The notes under the pieces: generated by a model
The model's input: the letters and a program-made list of their open reading frames with translations, nothing else
Database searches by the model: none
What the model was told of the DNA's origin: nothing
Source of the DNA: Pseudooceanicola pacificus
GTDB taxonomy: Bacteria; Pseudomonadota; Alphaproteobacteria; Rhodobacterales; Rhodobacteraceae
Assembly: GCF_009789075.1 (NCBI RefSeq)
Contig: NZ_WNXQ01000006.1
Location: forward strand, 1-64,000
Reading direction: 5' to 3'
Length of the DNA: 64,000 nt
Position numbers and translations under genes: made by a program
Shown: positions 17,879 through 26,670 of the stretch, in pieces
Layout of the letters: every line of letters begins with the position of its first letter
Numbering within the stretch: the first letter of the stretch is position 1

Positions 17879-18673
17879 TCAGGCGCGGTTTTCGACGAAC
17901 ATGCGGATCCCGACAAGGCGGTTGATCACATAGACCATCGCCAGGGTAAGGCACATCAGCATGGTCGACACGGCCGCAATCGCCGGGCTTGCGCTGTTCT
18001 GGATGTCCGACAGAATCTTCACCGGCAGCGTGGTCAGATCCACCCCGATCAGGAAAACCGACACCGTCACCTCGTCAAAGGACACGATGAAGCTGAAGAG
18101 GAAGGCGCTGATCAGCGCCGGGCGGATCATCGGCAGGGTAATCTTGCGGAAGGTCGTCGCCGGATCGGCGCCCAGCGTCATGGCCGCCTCCTCGACGCTG
18201 ATGTCATGCTGGCGCAGGCCGTTGACGATGGGCCGGTAGACGAAGGGCAGCACGATGATCAGATGCGCCACCACTAGCCCGGGGAAGGTCCCCCGCAGGC
18301 CGATCAGCAGCACAAGCGAGAACATCGCCATCGCCAGGGCGGCATGGGGCAGCAGCAGCGGCATCTGCACCAGCAGTTCGAACAGCGACTGGCCCGGCAC
18401 CTTGCGGCGCGTCGTCACCAGCGCGGCGAGAAAGCAGACAAAGGTCGTCACCGTCGCCGAGATGAAGGCCAGCGCGACGCTGGTGCCAAAGGCGCGCAGC
18501 CAGATCGGAGAGGCCAGAACCTCGGCGTACCAGCGCAGCGACACGCCCTGCGGCGGGAACTCCAGATAGCCCCGCGGGGTGAAGGAGGCGAGGACCACGA
18601 TCATGATCGGCGCCATGATGAAGATGAAGATCGCCATTGCCAGGCCGGTGAGCAGTGCGGTTCCGAGTTTCAT
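17879..18673 (-). CDS. ABC transporter permease, PotC-like
   Basis: 264 aa, six predicted transmembrane helices. The EAA loop is EEAAMTLGADPATTFRKITLPMIRP, as in spermidine/putrescine and Fe3+/thiosulfate-type permeases. Last gene of a four-gene importer operon, 6 nt after the other permease gene. Confidence 0.88.
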   Translation of the reverse strand: MKLGTALLTGLAMAIFIFIMAPIMIVVLASFTPRGYLEFPPQGVSLRWYAEVLASPIWLRAFGTSVALAFISATVTTFVCFLAALVTTRRKVPGQSLFELLVQMPLLLPHAALAMAMFSLVLLIGLRGTFPGLVVAHLIIVLPFVYRPIVNGLRQHDISVEEAAMTLGADPATTFRKITLPMIRPALISAFLFSFIVSFDEVTVSVFLIGVDLTTLPVKILSDIQNSASPAIAAVSTMLMCLTLAMVYVINRLVGIRMFVENRA

Positions 18674-18679
18674 CGCGGG

Positions 18680-19510
18680 TCAGCTCCTGTGTCCGGGCAT
18701 CTTGCGGGTCGCCCAGCGGTCCACCAGCTGGAAGGGAATGACGGCGATGGCCGCGCTGATGGTCAGCACCAGCGCCGAGGCGGCCGCGGCCGGGTAGTTG
18801 AAGAAGACGAGCATCTGATTGTAGATCATCGTTCCCAGCATGGTCTGGCGCTGCCCGCCAAGCAGCAGCGGCGTGACGATGGCCCCGAGGGACAGCAGAT
18901 AGACGATGGTCGCCGCGGTCATCACCCCCGGGATCGACAGCGGCAGGACGACCCGCGTGAAGACCTGCCCGGGACGGGCGCCAAGCGCGGCGGCGGCCTC
19001 TGACAGGCTGGTCTCGATCTTCACATAGACGGCGAGGATCGACAGCACGGCGAAGGGGATGAAGACATGCACAAGCCCCAGGACCACGCCGCCGGTGTTG
19101 AACATCAGCCGCAGCGGGCGTTCGATCAGCCCGATATCCATGAGGGCGGTGTTGATCAGCCCGCGCGGGCCCAGGATCACGATCCAGCCATAGGTGCGCA
19201 CCACGATGCTGACCATCAGCGGCATGAGGATCAGGATCAGATAGATCAGCCGCGGCCGCCGCGCCATGAAGGCCGCCAGAGGATAGGCGATGGCCACGCA
19301 GATCACCGTGGTGATGGCCGCGATCTGGTGGGTGTAGAAGAAGATGCGGATCAGCTCGGGCCGCTCCACGAATTCCCGCAGATAGGTGAGTGAGGACCCT
19401 TCCTCGCCGGTCATCGCCTGGCCCACCAGCGACGAGATGCCGGTGACCAGCCCGATCAGAAGCCCGATACAGGGGAGCATTAAGAGCAGCGATGCGCGGC
19501 CGAAGGTCAT
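18680..19510 (-). CDS. ABC transporter permease, PotB-like
   Basis: 276 aa. Predicted six-helix permease with EAA loop EAAAALGARPGQVFTRVVLPLSIPGVM. It pairs with the downstream PotC-like subunit to form the channel. The gap to the binding-protein gene is 26 nt. Confidence 0.88.
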   Translation of the reverse strand: MTFGRASLLLMLPCIGLLIGLVTGISSLVGQAMTGEEGSSLTYLREFVERPELIRIFFYTHQIAAITTVICVAIAYPLAAFMARRPRLIYLILILMPLMVSIVVRTYGWIVILGPRGLINTALMDIGLIERPLRLMFNTGGVVLGLVHVFIPFAVLSILAVYVKIETSLSEAAAALGARPGQVFTRVVLPLSIPGVMTAATIVYLLSLGAIVTPLLLGGQRQTMLGTMIYNQMLVFFNYPAAAASALVLTISAAIAVIPFQLVDRWATRKMPGHRS

Positions 19511-19536
19511 GCCGAAGGGTCCTCAGTTAGGTCGGG

Positions 19537-20607
19537 TCAGCCGAGCGCGGATTCGATGCGCTTGATCAGGTCCTCGCGGGTCTCTTCGATATAGGCCCAG
19601 TCGGGATTGAAGGTCTTGGCGATGATTTCATCCTTGGTGTAACCGAAGCGGTCCATCAGGATGTCGTCGTCGACCTTGGCCGTGGTGTTCATCGGCAGCG
19701 TGCCCGAACGCAACAGCCCCGCTTCCTGCGGCGCCGCGGTGCCGGCGAATTTCAGGAACTCCTTCGCCGCCTCCATGTAGGGCCCGTCCTTCGGCAGCAC
19801 GAAGACATAGGGGATCATCAGCGCGCCTTCCTCGGGGATCACGACGTCGAGCCAGTCGGCGCCCGATGCCTTGGTGTCCCAGATGCGGCTGGAATAATAG
19901 GCGCAGGCCACGGCGTCGCCACGTTGCAGCAGCTGCTGGTTCTGCGCCATTGAGGTATAGGCGGTCAGCGCGTTCTGGCTGACCTTCGTGTAATGTTCGA
20001 TCCCCGCGTCCAGGTTCTTCTGATCGCCGGTGAGCATCTTGGAGTACCACGGCACGTCATAGAGCGAGGCATAGACCGGCCGCGTCACCGTCACCTGCCC
20101 GGCCCATTTCGGATCGGCCAGCGCCTGCCACGAGGCGAAATCCTCTTTCGAGCCGAACTGACTGTTGTAGGCCAGGCCGTAAAAGATGAACTGGATCGGC
20201 ATCCCGGCGACATGGTCGTCGTCGATCTTGGGCAGCAGGTGATCCGGCACGTTCTGCAACACCGGGTAATCGGCGATGGCGAGCGGCTCTGTCACACCCA
20301 TCTTGGCCAGCTTCATGCCGCCCGAATAGCTGTGGTAGGACGAGTTGTAGATCGGGGCGTCCCGGTTCGAGATCAACGCCGTCTCGGTCGAGGGCACCTC
20401 GACGATCCGGAAGGGGATCCCGGTCGCTTCGGTGAACAGGTCGCCATAGGCCGCCTGGAAGGACTCGGCGACACCGCCGCCAAAGTTGCACTGGATCACC
20501 TCGCCGGCGGCCTGCGCGCGGACGGGGCGGACGATATAGGGGGAGGCGAGCAGGGCAGCCGTGCTGCCGATCATGCCGCGCCGGGTCATGGTGAAACGGT
20601 TGGTCAT
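19537..20607 (-). CDS. ABC transporter substrate-binding protein, PotD-like, Tat signal
   Basis: 356 aa. The leader carries a twin-arginine motif (TRRGMIG) followed by a hydrophobic stretch ending near VRAQA, so export by Tat is likely. The mature part (QCNFGGGVAESFQAAYGDLFTEATGIPFRIVEV) matches the PotD/type-2 binding-protein fold. The divergent deacetylase-like gene suggests a polyamine or acetylated polyamine, but family members also carry opines and other small cations or anions. Confidence 0.85.
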   Translation of the reverse strand: MTNRFTMTRRGMIGSTAALLASPYIVRPVRAQAAGEVIQCNFGGGVAESFQAAYGDLFTEATGIPFRIVEVPSTETALISNRDAPIYNSSYHSYSGGMKLAKMGVTEPLAIADYPVLQNVPDHLLPKIDDDHVAGMPIQFIFYGLAYNSQFGSKEDFASWQALADPKWAGQVTVTRPVYASLYDVPWYSKMLTGDQKNLDAGIEHYTKVSQNALTAYTSMAQNQQLLQRGDAVACAYYSSRIWDTKASGADWLDVVIPEEGALMIPYVFVLPKDGPYMEAAKEFLKFAGTAAPQEAGLLRSGTLPMNTTAKVDDDILMDRFGYTKDEIIAKTFNPDWAYIEETREDLIKRIESALG

Positions 20608-20622
20608 CTTGTTCTCCCTGGT

Positions 20623-21702
20623 TCAGGTCTGTTGTGCCGGCAGGGCGACACAATCGTTGCCCTGCCATGTGACGCGGACGTCCTGCCCCGGCACCAGGCC
20701 GGCGTCCTCGGGGTGGTGCGCTGCCCGCACCTTGATCTCTTGGGTTTCGGTCGAGACGAGGTAGCGGTTCCCGGTCCCGGTAAAGGTCCGCTCGGCCACG
20801 GTGCCTTTCAGCCCGGCTCCGCCATCGCCGGGGACGAGTTTCACGTAATCCGGCCGGACCATCACATCGACCTTCTCGCCGATGGACAGCCCCTGTCCCT
20901 TGGCGTCCAGCACCTGGCCGTCGATGTCCAGACGGACCTTGAACAGCGCGCCTTCGGTGCCGACCACCGAGGCGGGAAAGACATTGGTGTCGCCCACGAA
21001 ATTCGCCACGAACAGGCTGGTCGGGTTGTCATAGATGTCCTGCGGCCGCCCCAGCTGTTCGATCCGCCCGTTGCTGACGACGGCGATCCGGTCCGACATC
21101 GTCATCGCCTCTTCCTGGTCGTGGGTGACAAAGACGAAGGTGGTGCCGACCCGGCGCTGGATGCGTTTCAGTTCGTCCTGAAGCTGCTGGCGCAGTTTGA
21201 GGTCAAGCGCCCCGAGCGGTTCGTCCAGCAGCAGCACCGAGGGTTCGGTGACCAGCGAGCGGGCCAGTGCGACGCGCTGCCTCTGGCCGCCCGAAAGCTG
21301 GTGCACCGGACGGTCCTCGTACCCGGCGAGGCCAACCATATCGAGCACGGCGCTCGCCTTGCGCTTGGCCTGGTCCAGCGGCTCCTTGCGGATCGTCAGG
21401 CCAAAGGTCACGTTTTCCTGCACGTTCATATGCGGGAAAAGCGCGAGGTTCTGCAGCACCATGCCGATGGGGCGGCGGTAGGTCGGGATCCTCGTCACAT
21501 CCTTGCCGTCGATCAGGATCCGGCCGCTGGTCGGCGCCTCGAACCCGGCGATCATGCGCAGCAGGGTCGTCTTTCCGCAGCCGCTCGGCCCCAGCAGCGT
21601 CAGGAATTCCGAACCACGGATTTCCAGATCGACACCGCGGACAGCCTCGACCTTGCCGTATTTTTTGACAACCGAATCCACCTGCACTTCGCCTGAAGAC
21701 AT
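20623..21702 (-). CDS. ABC transporter ATP-binding protein, PotA-like
   Basis: 359 aa from ATG 21702 (an in-frame ATG at 21723 would add seven residues). Walker A GPSGCGKTT, signature LSGGQRQRVALARSL, Walker B VLLLDEPLGALD and H-loop FVTHDQEEA are intact. A C-terminal TOBE region (VMVRPDYVKLVPG, VAERTFTGTGNRYLV) is typical of PotA/UgpC ATPases. First gene of the importer operon and divergent from the deacetylase-like gene. Confidence 0.9.
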   Translation of the reverse strand: MSSGEVQVDSVVKKYGKVEAVRGVDLEIRGSEFLTLLGPSGCGKTTLLRMIAGFEAPTSGRILIDGKDVTRIPTYRRPIGMVLQNLALFPHMNVQENVTFGLTIRKEPLDQAKRKASAVLDMVGLAGYEDRPVHQLSGGQRQRVALARSLVTEPSVLLLDEPLGALDLKLRQQLQDELKRIQRRVGTTFVFVTHDQEEAMTMSDRIAVVSNGRIEQLGRPQDIYDNPTSLFVANFVGDTNVFPASVVGTEGALFKVRLDIDGQVLDAKGQGLSIGEKVDVMVRPDYVKLVPGDGGAGLKGTVAERTFTGTGNRYLVSTETQEIKVRAAHHPEDAGLVPGQDVRVTWQGNDCVALPAQQT

Positions 21703-21834
21703 CTGCCGATCTCGCCCTTTCATGTCGGAGCCGCTATTCCAGCGACCCTATTTGCCCATAGTTTTTAGTCAAGTAAAATAATTGTCTGCAATAAGGAACT
21801 ACATATTCGCCTGCAAAAGCGCGCTTTCCTGCGG

Positions 21835-21890
21835 CACACAGCGAGGTGTGTGGCACATATTTTTATTGCGTTGAACTTTTTTGTGTATAC
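21835..21890. promoter_or_regulatory. Divergent control region of potA-like and deacetylase-like genes
   Basis: The 230-bp AT-rich gap between the divergent genes holds an inverted repeat CACACA-N6-TGTGTG (21835-21852) and a GTGTATAC motif (21883-21890), 42 nt before the deacetylase-like start. Either could be a repressor site. The TetR regulator at 24709 is the nearest candidate binder. Confidence 0.35.
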
Positions 21891-21932
21891 TAAATCGGAT
21901 CGACAGGCGGCAAGGCGACACGGAGGCCGACG

Positions 21933-23036
21933 ATGGGTCAGCGACAGACGGGATACCTCTGGCACGACAGTTTTGGCGCCTATGACGCCGGCACGACGAA
22001 CTTGCCCAACGTGGAACCCTACGGGGCGCCCGACAGCCCCGAGACGCGGATCCGCATCGACAATCTGGTGCGCAAGAGCGGCATGATCGGCCACCTGGTC
22101 GAGATCGGCGTCGAAGAGGCACCGCTCGATGCCGTGCTGGCCGCCCATGACAGTGGCTATATCGACCGGCTTCTGGCGCTCAGCGACGGGGCGGGGGGCG
22201 AGGCGGGGCCCTATCTGCACATGCCGCAGGGCGGGATGCGGATCGCCCTGCGCGCGGCGGGGGCGGCGATCGGCGCGGTGGATGCCGTGATCTCGGGCGC
22301 TCTCGACAATGCCTATGCGCTGGTCCGCCCCGCAGGTCACCACGCCACGCGCCAGATCGGCCAGGGCTTCTGCGTGCTCAACAACGTCGCCATCGCGGCA
22401 CTGCACGCGCGGCGCGCCCACGGGCTGGACCGGGTCGCGATTGTCGACTGGGACGTGCATCACGGCAACGGCACGCAGGAAATCCTCTGGGACGACCCGA
22501 GCATCCTCAACATCTCGATCCACCAGTCCCGCCTTTTCACCATCAGCGACGGCGGCCCGCATGAAATCGGCGGCGCGGGGGCCGAGGGCTGCTCGCTCAA
22601 CATTCCGCTGCCCGCCGGCAGCGGGCATGGCGCCTACCTCGCAGCCATCGACCGGGTTGTCGCTCCGGCGGTGGAGCGTTTCGCGCCGCAGCTGATCCTC
22701 GTCGCCTCCGGCCTCGACGCCATGTACCGCGACCCGCTGGGCCGGATGATGCTGCATTCCGACAGCTACCGCGAGATGAGCGCCCGGATGCGCGCCCTCG
22801 CCGAACGCACCGGCGCGCGCCTCGCCTACGTGCACGAGGGTGGATATGCGCCGGTGCTCGTGCCCTTCGGCACCCTCGCCATCCTCGAAGACCTCAGCGG
22901 CCGCAAATCCGGCACCGAGGATCCCTTTCTGCCCCGCGCCCGCCTCATCGACGGGCAAGAGCTGAGCCACGATCAGAATGTCTTTGTCCAGGCGGCCGAG
23001 GCGAACCTTCCCCACGTGCCGGATCACCGGACCTGA
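21933..23036 (+). CDS. Class II HDAC-like / acetylpolyamine amidohydrolase-family protein
   Basis: 367 aa zinc hydrolase of the arginase/deacetylase fold. The charge-relay and metal motifs are present: RPAGHHA (about 131-137), VDWDVHHGNGTQ (about 170-181), ASGLDA (about 258-263) and a C-terminal EGGY with the transition-state tyrosine. Bacterial members deacetylate N-acetylpolyamines or related amides. Position opposite a PotABCD-like importer supports removal of acetyl groups from an imported acetylated polyamine (inference). Followed after 15 nt by a gamma-glutamyltransferase-like gene. Confidence 0.85.
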   Translation: MGQRQTGYLWHDSFGAYDAGTTNLPNVEPYGAPDSPETRIRIDNLVRKSGMIGHLVEIGVEEAPLDAVLAAHDSGYIDRLLALSDGAGGEAGPYLHMPQGGMRIALRAAGAAIGAVDAVISGALDNAYALVRPAGHHATRQIGQGFCVLNNVAIAALHARRAHGLDRVAIVDWDVHHGNGTQEILWDDPSILNISIHQSRLFTISDGGPHEIGGAGAEGCSLNIPLPAGSGHGAYLAAIDRVVAPAVERFAPQLILVASGLDAMYRDPLGRMMLHSDSYREMSARMRALAERTGARLAYVHEGGYAPVLVPFGTLAILEDLSGRKSGTEDPFLPRARLIDGQELSHDQNVFVQAAEANLPHVPDHRT

Positions 23037-23051
23037 CCCAAGGAGACTGCC

Positions 23052-24653
23052 ATGAAAGGTGTGGCCAGCGCCCCCGAACCCGAAGCGGTGGATGCCGCTG
23101 TCGAAGTGCTTGCCGCGGGCGGCAATGCGGTGGATGCCGCCGTCGCCTGCGCCCTGGTACAGGGGGTGGTCGATCCGCCGATGTGCGGCATCGGGGGCTG
23201 GGGCACGCTCCAGGTCTTTGCACCCGGGCATGACGCGCATACCTGCCTCGATTTCTACGCCACCGCGCCCGCGGCCTCGCGCCCCGACCAATGGGCCGAC
23301 AAGCTGCAGGGCGAGACGCGGGACGGCTGGGGCTTCATCGTCGAGAACAACGAGAACGAGATCGGCTGGAACGCCGTCGCCACACCCGGCACCATGGCCG
23401 GTCTGGGCGAGGCCCATGCCCGGTATGGCCGCATGCCCTGGGGCGAGCTGCTGCAACCCGCCATCGGCTATGCGCGCCGCGGCTTTCCGGTGCGGCCGCA
23501 TCTGTTCGACTTCCTGCTCGACGAAGGGGCGCAGGGCCGCGCCGCGCCGCGCGACAAGATGCGCTTCTCTGACACCGGGCGCAGTCTCTATTACCGCCCG
23601 GATGGCTCTGCCCTGCCGGTTGGCAGCATCGTGCGCAACCCCGATATGGCCGACACGCTGGACCGGCTGGCGCGCCACGGGGTCGAGACCTTCTATCGCG
23701 GCGATCTCGCCCGCGACATGGCTGCCGAATTCGAACGCCAGGGCGCGCGGATGGCCTTTGAGGATTTCGCGAATTACCGGGTTGTCGAGCGCGATCCCGT
23801 GCGCACCAGCTATCGCGGTCTTGACCTGGCGACCAACTTTCCGCCCGGCGGCGGCTTTGTCCTGGCCCTGATGCTGGGCATCCTGGAACGCTTCGACCTT
23901 GCCGGGCTCGGGCATAACAGTGCCGATTATATCGACCTGATCAGCGCCGCGATCCGCTATGCCACGGCACAAAAGGACGGCCGGCTGGGCGATCCCGATT
24001 TCTTCGCCATCGACCCGGCCCTGTTCCTGTCGCCCGAGGTTCACGACGACATCGCCACCCGTCTGCGCGGCGGAGAGGACTTCTCGGTCGAGCGGCTGGA
24101 GAAGGAGACGCCAAACACCACCCATCTGTCGATCATGGACGAAAGCGGCATGGCGATCTCGATGACCCATTCCCTGGGCATGGTCTCGGGCGCCACGGTG
24201 CCGGGCATGGGCTTCATGTTCAACGGCGCAATGGGCGTTTTCGATCCGCGGCCCGGGCGCGCGGGCTCCATCGCGCCGGGCAAGCGGCGCTATACCTCGG
24301 CCTGCCCGACAATGGTGTTCCGGGACGGCCGGCCCTCGATCGTGATCGGCGCGCCGGGCGGGGCCCATATCGCGGGATCGGTGATGCAGGCGCTGGTGAA
24401 CATGATCGATTTCGGCATGACCGCGCAGGAGGCCGTCTCGGCCCCGCGCATCTCGGCCACCTCGAATGCCATCGACATCGTCAACCGCATCCCGCGCTCC
24501 GTCCAGCACGCGCTGGAAGGGCGCGGACGCACGATTGTCCGCAACGCCAAGAGCTATGCCTTCGCCCAGGTTCACGCCGTGGTGCAGCATGCGGATGGCC
24601 ACTGGTCCGGCGGGGCCGACCCGGCCTCTGACGGTATGGTGCTGACCGCGTGA
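23052..24653 (+). CDS. Gamma-glutamyltransferase-family protein (cytosolic)
   Basis: 533 aa Ntn-hydrolase. N-terminal AAVEVLAAGGNAVDAAVACALVQGVVDP is the family start; the autoprocessing threonine is expected in the TPNTTHLSIMD stretch (about 355), and downstream GGNPGGS-type residues appear as GAPGGAHIAG. No signal peptide, so it should work in the cytosol, unlike periplasmic GGT. Co-transcribed with the deacetylase-like gene. Hydrolysis of gamma-glutamyl amides, possibly gamma-glutamylated polyamines, is an attractive but unproven role. Confidence 0.85.
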   Translation: MKGVASAPEPEAVDAAVEVLAAGGNAVDAAVACALVQGVVDPPMCGIGGWGTLQVFAPGHDAHTCLDFYATAPAASRPDQWADKLQGETRDGWGFIVENNENEIGWNAVATPGTMAGLGEAHARYGRMPWGELLQPAIGYARRGFPVRPHLFDFLLDEGAQGRAAPRDKMRFSDTGRSLYYRPDGSALPVGSIVRNPDMADTLDRLARHGVETFYRGDLARDMAAEFERQGARMAFEDFANYRVVERDPVRTSYRGLDLATNFPPGGGFVLALMLGILERFDLAGLGHNSADYIDLISAAIRYATAQKDGRLGDPDFFAIDPALFLSPEVHDDIATRLRGGEDFSVERLEKETPNTTHLSIMDESGMAISMTHSLGMVSGATVPGMGFMFNGAMGVFDPRPGRAGSIAPGKRRYTSACPTMVFRDGRPSIVIGAPGGAHIAGSVMQALVNMIDFGMTAQEAVSAPRISATSNAIDIVNRIPRSVQHALEGRGRTIVRNAKSYAFAQVHAVVQHADGHWSGGADPASDGMVLTA

Positions 24654-24708
24654 GGCGCGATTTCCCCCACTGCCACCCGCTTCGTTCGGGCTACAGCGAC
24701 TTGACACG

Positions 24709-25377
24709 ATGACCACCGGACGCAAGAGACTGAAGCCAAACCGAAACGGGGATGGCATGGAACAGCTCGGACTCAGGGACCGGCAGCGCTTGCGCCGGCA
24801 CAGGACAATCCTGTTCTCTGCGGCCGAACTGTTCGGGCAGCGCGGCTTTGCCGAAACGACGATGGAGGACATCGCCGCCAAGGCCGAGGTGACGCCGCCC
24901 ACGATCTACAACTACTTCCGCTCCAAGAGCGACATCCTGCTTGGCCTGCTGGAGGTCGACAAGGAGCTCATGGACGAGGCGCTGGACGCGGTGATCGCTG
25001 CGCCGCAGGGCGACGCGGTGGAGGTCATCTGCGAATTCATCCGCATCGACCTGGAAGGCGGGTACGACATCCGGGAAAAGGCCGTCTGGCGCCTGATCTC
25101 GGCCGCGGCGCTCGAAGCGTCGGATGACCGGCGCGGCGATTACCTCAGGGCGCAGTCGGTCTTCAGCCGCAAGCTGGAACGGCTTGTCACGCGGCTGCAG
25201 AAAGACGGCAAGCTTGTCCGCGGCGGGGATCCGACGGTGATCGCCCGCATCATCAACTCGATCACGCGGGACAGCTTTCGGATCTACATCAATTCCGAAT
25301 TGATGAGCGTGGCCGGGCTGAACAACCTTGTCCGCGAGCAGATCGAGATGCTCTGGCGCGGCCTGCGGGTCGGATAG
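24709..25377 (+). CDS. TetR-family transcriptional regulator
   Basis: 222 aa from ATG 24709, or 206 aa from ATG 24757, which has a GGGGA Shine-Dalgarno and fits the family start better. HTH reads TTMEDIAAKAEVTPPTIYNYFRSKSDIL; the rest is the helical ligand domain. It lies 55 nt after the GGT-like gene on the same strand, so it may report on the polyamine-type pathway, or on the esterase/transaminase pair to its right. Confidence 0.85.
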   Translation: MTTGRKRLKPNRNGDGMEQLGLRDRQRLRRHRTILFSAAELFGQRGFAETTMEDIAAKAEVTPPTIYNYFRSKSDILLGLLEVDKELMDEALDAVIAAPQGDAVEVICEFIRIDLEGGYDIREKAVWRLISAAALEASDDRRGDYLRAQSVFSRKLERLVTRLQKDGKLVRGGDPTVIARIINSITRDSFRIYINSELMSVAGLNNLVREQIEMLWRGLRVG

Positions 25378-25443
25378 CCGAACCGCGACGCCCCCTTTTC
25401 CGGTCATCCCGGCGCGATCGAACACCCCGCATTCCATTCCCGG

Positions 25444-25489
25444 CTCTCCTTCGCGAGGCCGGTGCATCCCCGGGCCTCACGAAGGAGAG
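25444..25489. terminator. 17-bp hairpin between convergent tetR and esterase genes
   Basis: Arms CTCTCCTTCGCGAGGCC and GGCCTCACGAAGGAGAG pair at 16 of 17 positions around a 12-nt loop. Placed 66 nt after the tetR stop and 74 nt before the end of the convergent esterase gene; good bidirectional terminator candidate. Confidence 0.55.
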
Positions 25490-25496
25490 TGCCGCA

Positions 25497-25540
25497 AGGA
25501 CGTGAAACTTTCAATGTTTAATTTCACAGTTTCACGTCCT
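25497..25540. terminator. Second perfect 13-bp inverted repeat, AT-rich loop
   Basis: AGGACGTGAAACT and AGTTTCACGTCCT are exact inverted copies separated by 18 AT-rich bases, starting only 7 nt after the previous hairpin. It may be the terminator of the esterase gene. The loop composition is unlike the surrounding DNA, so an operator or other element is possible. Confidence 0.45.
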
Positions 25541-25563
25541 GTCCTGTAACAGGCTGACCTTTG

Positions 25564-26508
25564 TCAGGCCATGTGCCCGGCCAGGAAATCGCAGATCATC
25601 TGGTATTCCGCCGCCGCCTGCGCCCCGGTGAACCGCGCCCGCATGAAGCCGTGGATCATGCCCCTCGCCTCGCGGTAGGTCACGTCGTTTCCGGCAAGGA
25701 TCAGCTTGGCCGCATAGGCGCGCCCGGCGTCGCGGATCGGGTCCAGCTCGGCCGTATGGACCAGCGTGGGCGGCAGGTTGCTGAGGTCCTCGGCATGGAT
25801 CGGAAAACAGTAGGGATCGGACAGGTCGGGGCCGTCGGTGAACAGGTGTTCCGCGAATTTCTTTACCCCGGCAGCGGTCAGGCCGTACCCTTCGGCGAAC
25901 AGTTCCATCGACTTCGCACCGTCGATCCCGCCGCCATTGCCGTACATCATCGCCACCGCGCGCAGACGGGGGCCGCCCCTGTCCCGCGCCATCAGGCTGA
26001 CGCAGGCCGAAAAACGCGCGCCCGCGCTGTCGCCGCCCATGGTGATGCGCTCCGGGTCGATGCCGATCCCGGCCCCCTGGGCCGCCGCCCATTCCAGCAC
26101 GGCATAACAATCGTCGAACCCCGCGGGCCAGGGATGTTCCGGGGCCAGCCGGTAATCGACGCTGATCACGGTGGCGCCCGTCTTTTCGGCAAAGCCCCAG
26201 GCGATCGAGTCCGAGGAATCGAGATCGCCGAGGATGAAACCCCCGCCATGAACGTAGATCATGCAGCCGGTCAGTCCCTGCGCCGCACGCGGACGGTAGA
26301 TCCGCACCGGAACGTCATGGCCCTTGCCGGGGACAGTGCGGTCGGTGATCTCAAGCGTGTCCGGCGCGGGCCGGTTCAGCCGCCCGGAATAGGCATTCCA
26401 GTTCTCGCGCTGCTGCGCGACGGTCTGGTTTGGCGGCGCGGGCCGCCGGGCGTCGATCAGCGCCTGCATGTCCGGGTGCATCTTGGGGACGGTGTCATTG
26501 GCGGCCAT
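25564..26508 (-). CDS. Alpha/beta hydrolase, hormone-sensitive-lipase (HSL) family
   Basis: 314 aa from ATG 26508. Oxyanion-hole motif HGGGFILGD, nucleophile elbow GDSAG, and the C-terminal acid/base pair in ELDPIRD and GMIHGF are all present, so it should be an active carboxylesterase. No signal peptide; cytosolic. It is divergent from the transaminase gene across an AT-rich palindrome and convergent with the tetR gene. Natural ester unknown. The frame continues open upstream of 26508 but that part lies across the divergent promoter. Confidence 0.85.
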   Translation of the reverse strand: MAANDTVPKMHPDMQALIDARRPAPPNQTVAQQRENWNAYSGRLNRPAPDTLEITDRTVPGKGHDVPVRIYRPRAAQGLTGCMIYVHGGGFILGDLDSSDSIAWGFAEKTGATVISVDYRLAPEHPWPAGFDDCYAVLEWAAAQGAGIGIDPERITMGGDSAGARFSACVSLMARDRGGPRLRAVAMMYGNGGGIDGAKSMELFAEGYGLTAAGVKKFAEHLFTDGPDLSDPYCFPIHAEDLSNLPPTLVHTAELDPIRDAGRAYAAKLILAGNDVTYREARGMIHGFMRARFTGAQAAAEYQMICDFLAGHMA

Positions 26509-26568
26509 ATGTCTCTCCCTGTGTCGTGGCGCGGATCGGCGCCCTGGCGTGTCGGTGGATTTTACTTT

Positions 26569-26607
26569 AACAACATAAAATTCAATATTGCATTTAAAAT
26601 TGTTGTT
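26569..26607. promoter_or_regulatory. AT-rich nested palindrome between esterase and transaminase genes
   Basis: An 18-bp palindrome AAAT-n-CAATATTG-n-ATTT (26578-26595) is nested inside outer arms AACAACA (26569-26575) and TGTTGTT (26601-26607). This dyad sits in the centre of the divergent promoter region and is strongly AT-rich in a GC-rich genome, as expected for an operator/promoter. Confidence 0.55.
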
Positions 26608-26670
26608 CCTTACCCCGAAAGGAGGGCGCCCCGGACGGGATTGCCCCCAGTCATGCAATTGGAGACGGAC

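Noticed and set aside
21765..24902. Very long minus-strand open frame across the deacetylase-like and GGT-like genes
   Set aside because: Antisense shadow; the plus-strand proteins have clear catalytic motifs and this frame has none.
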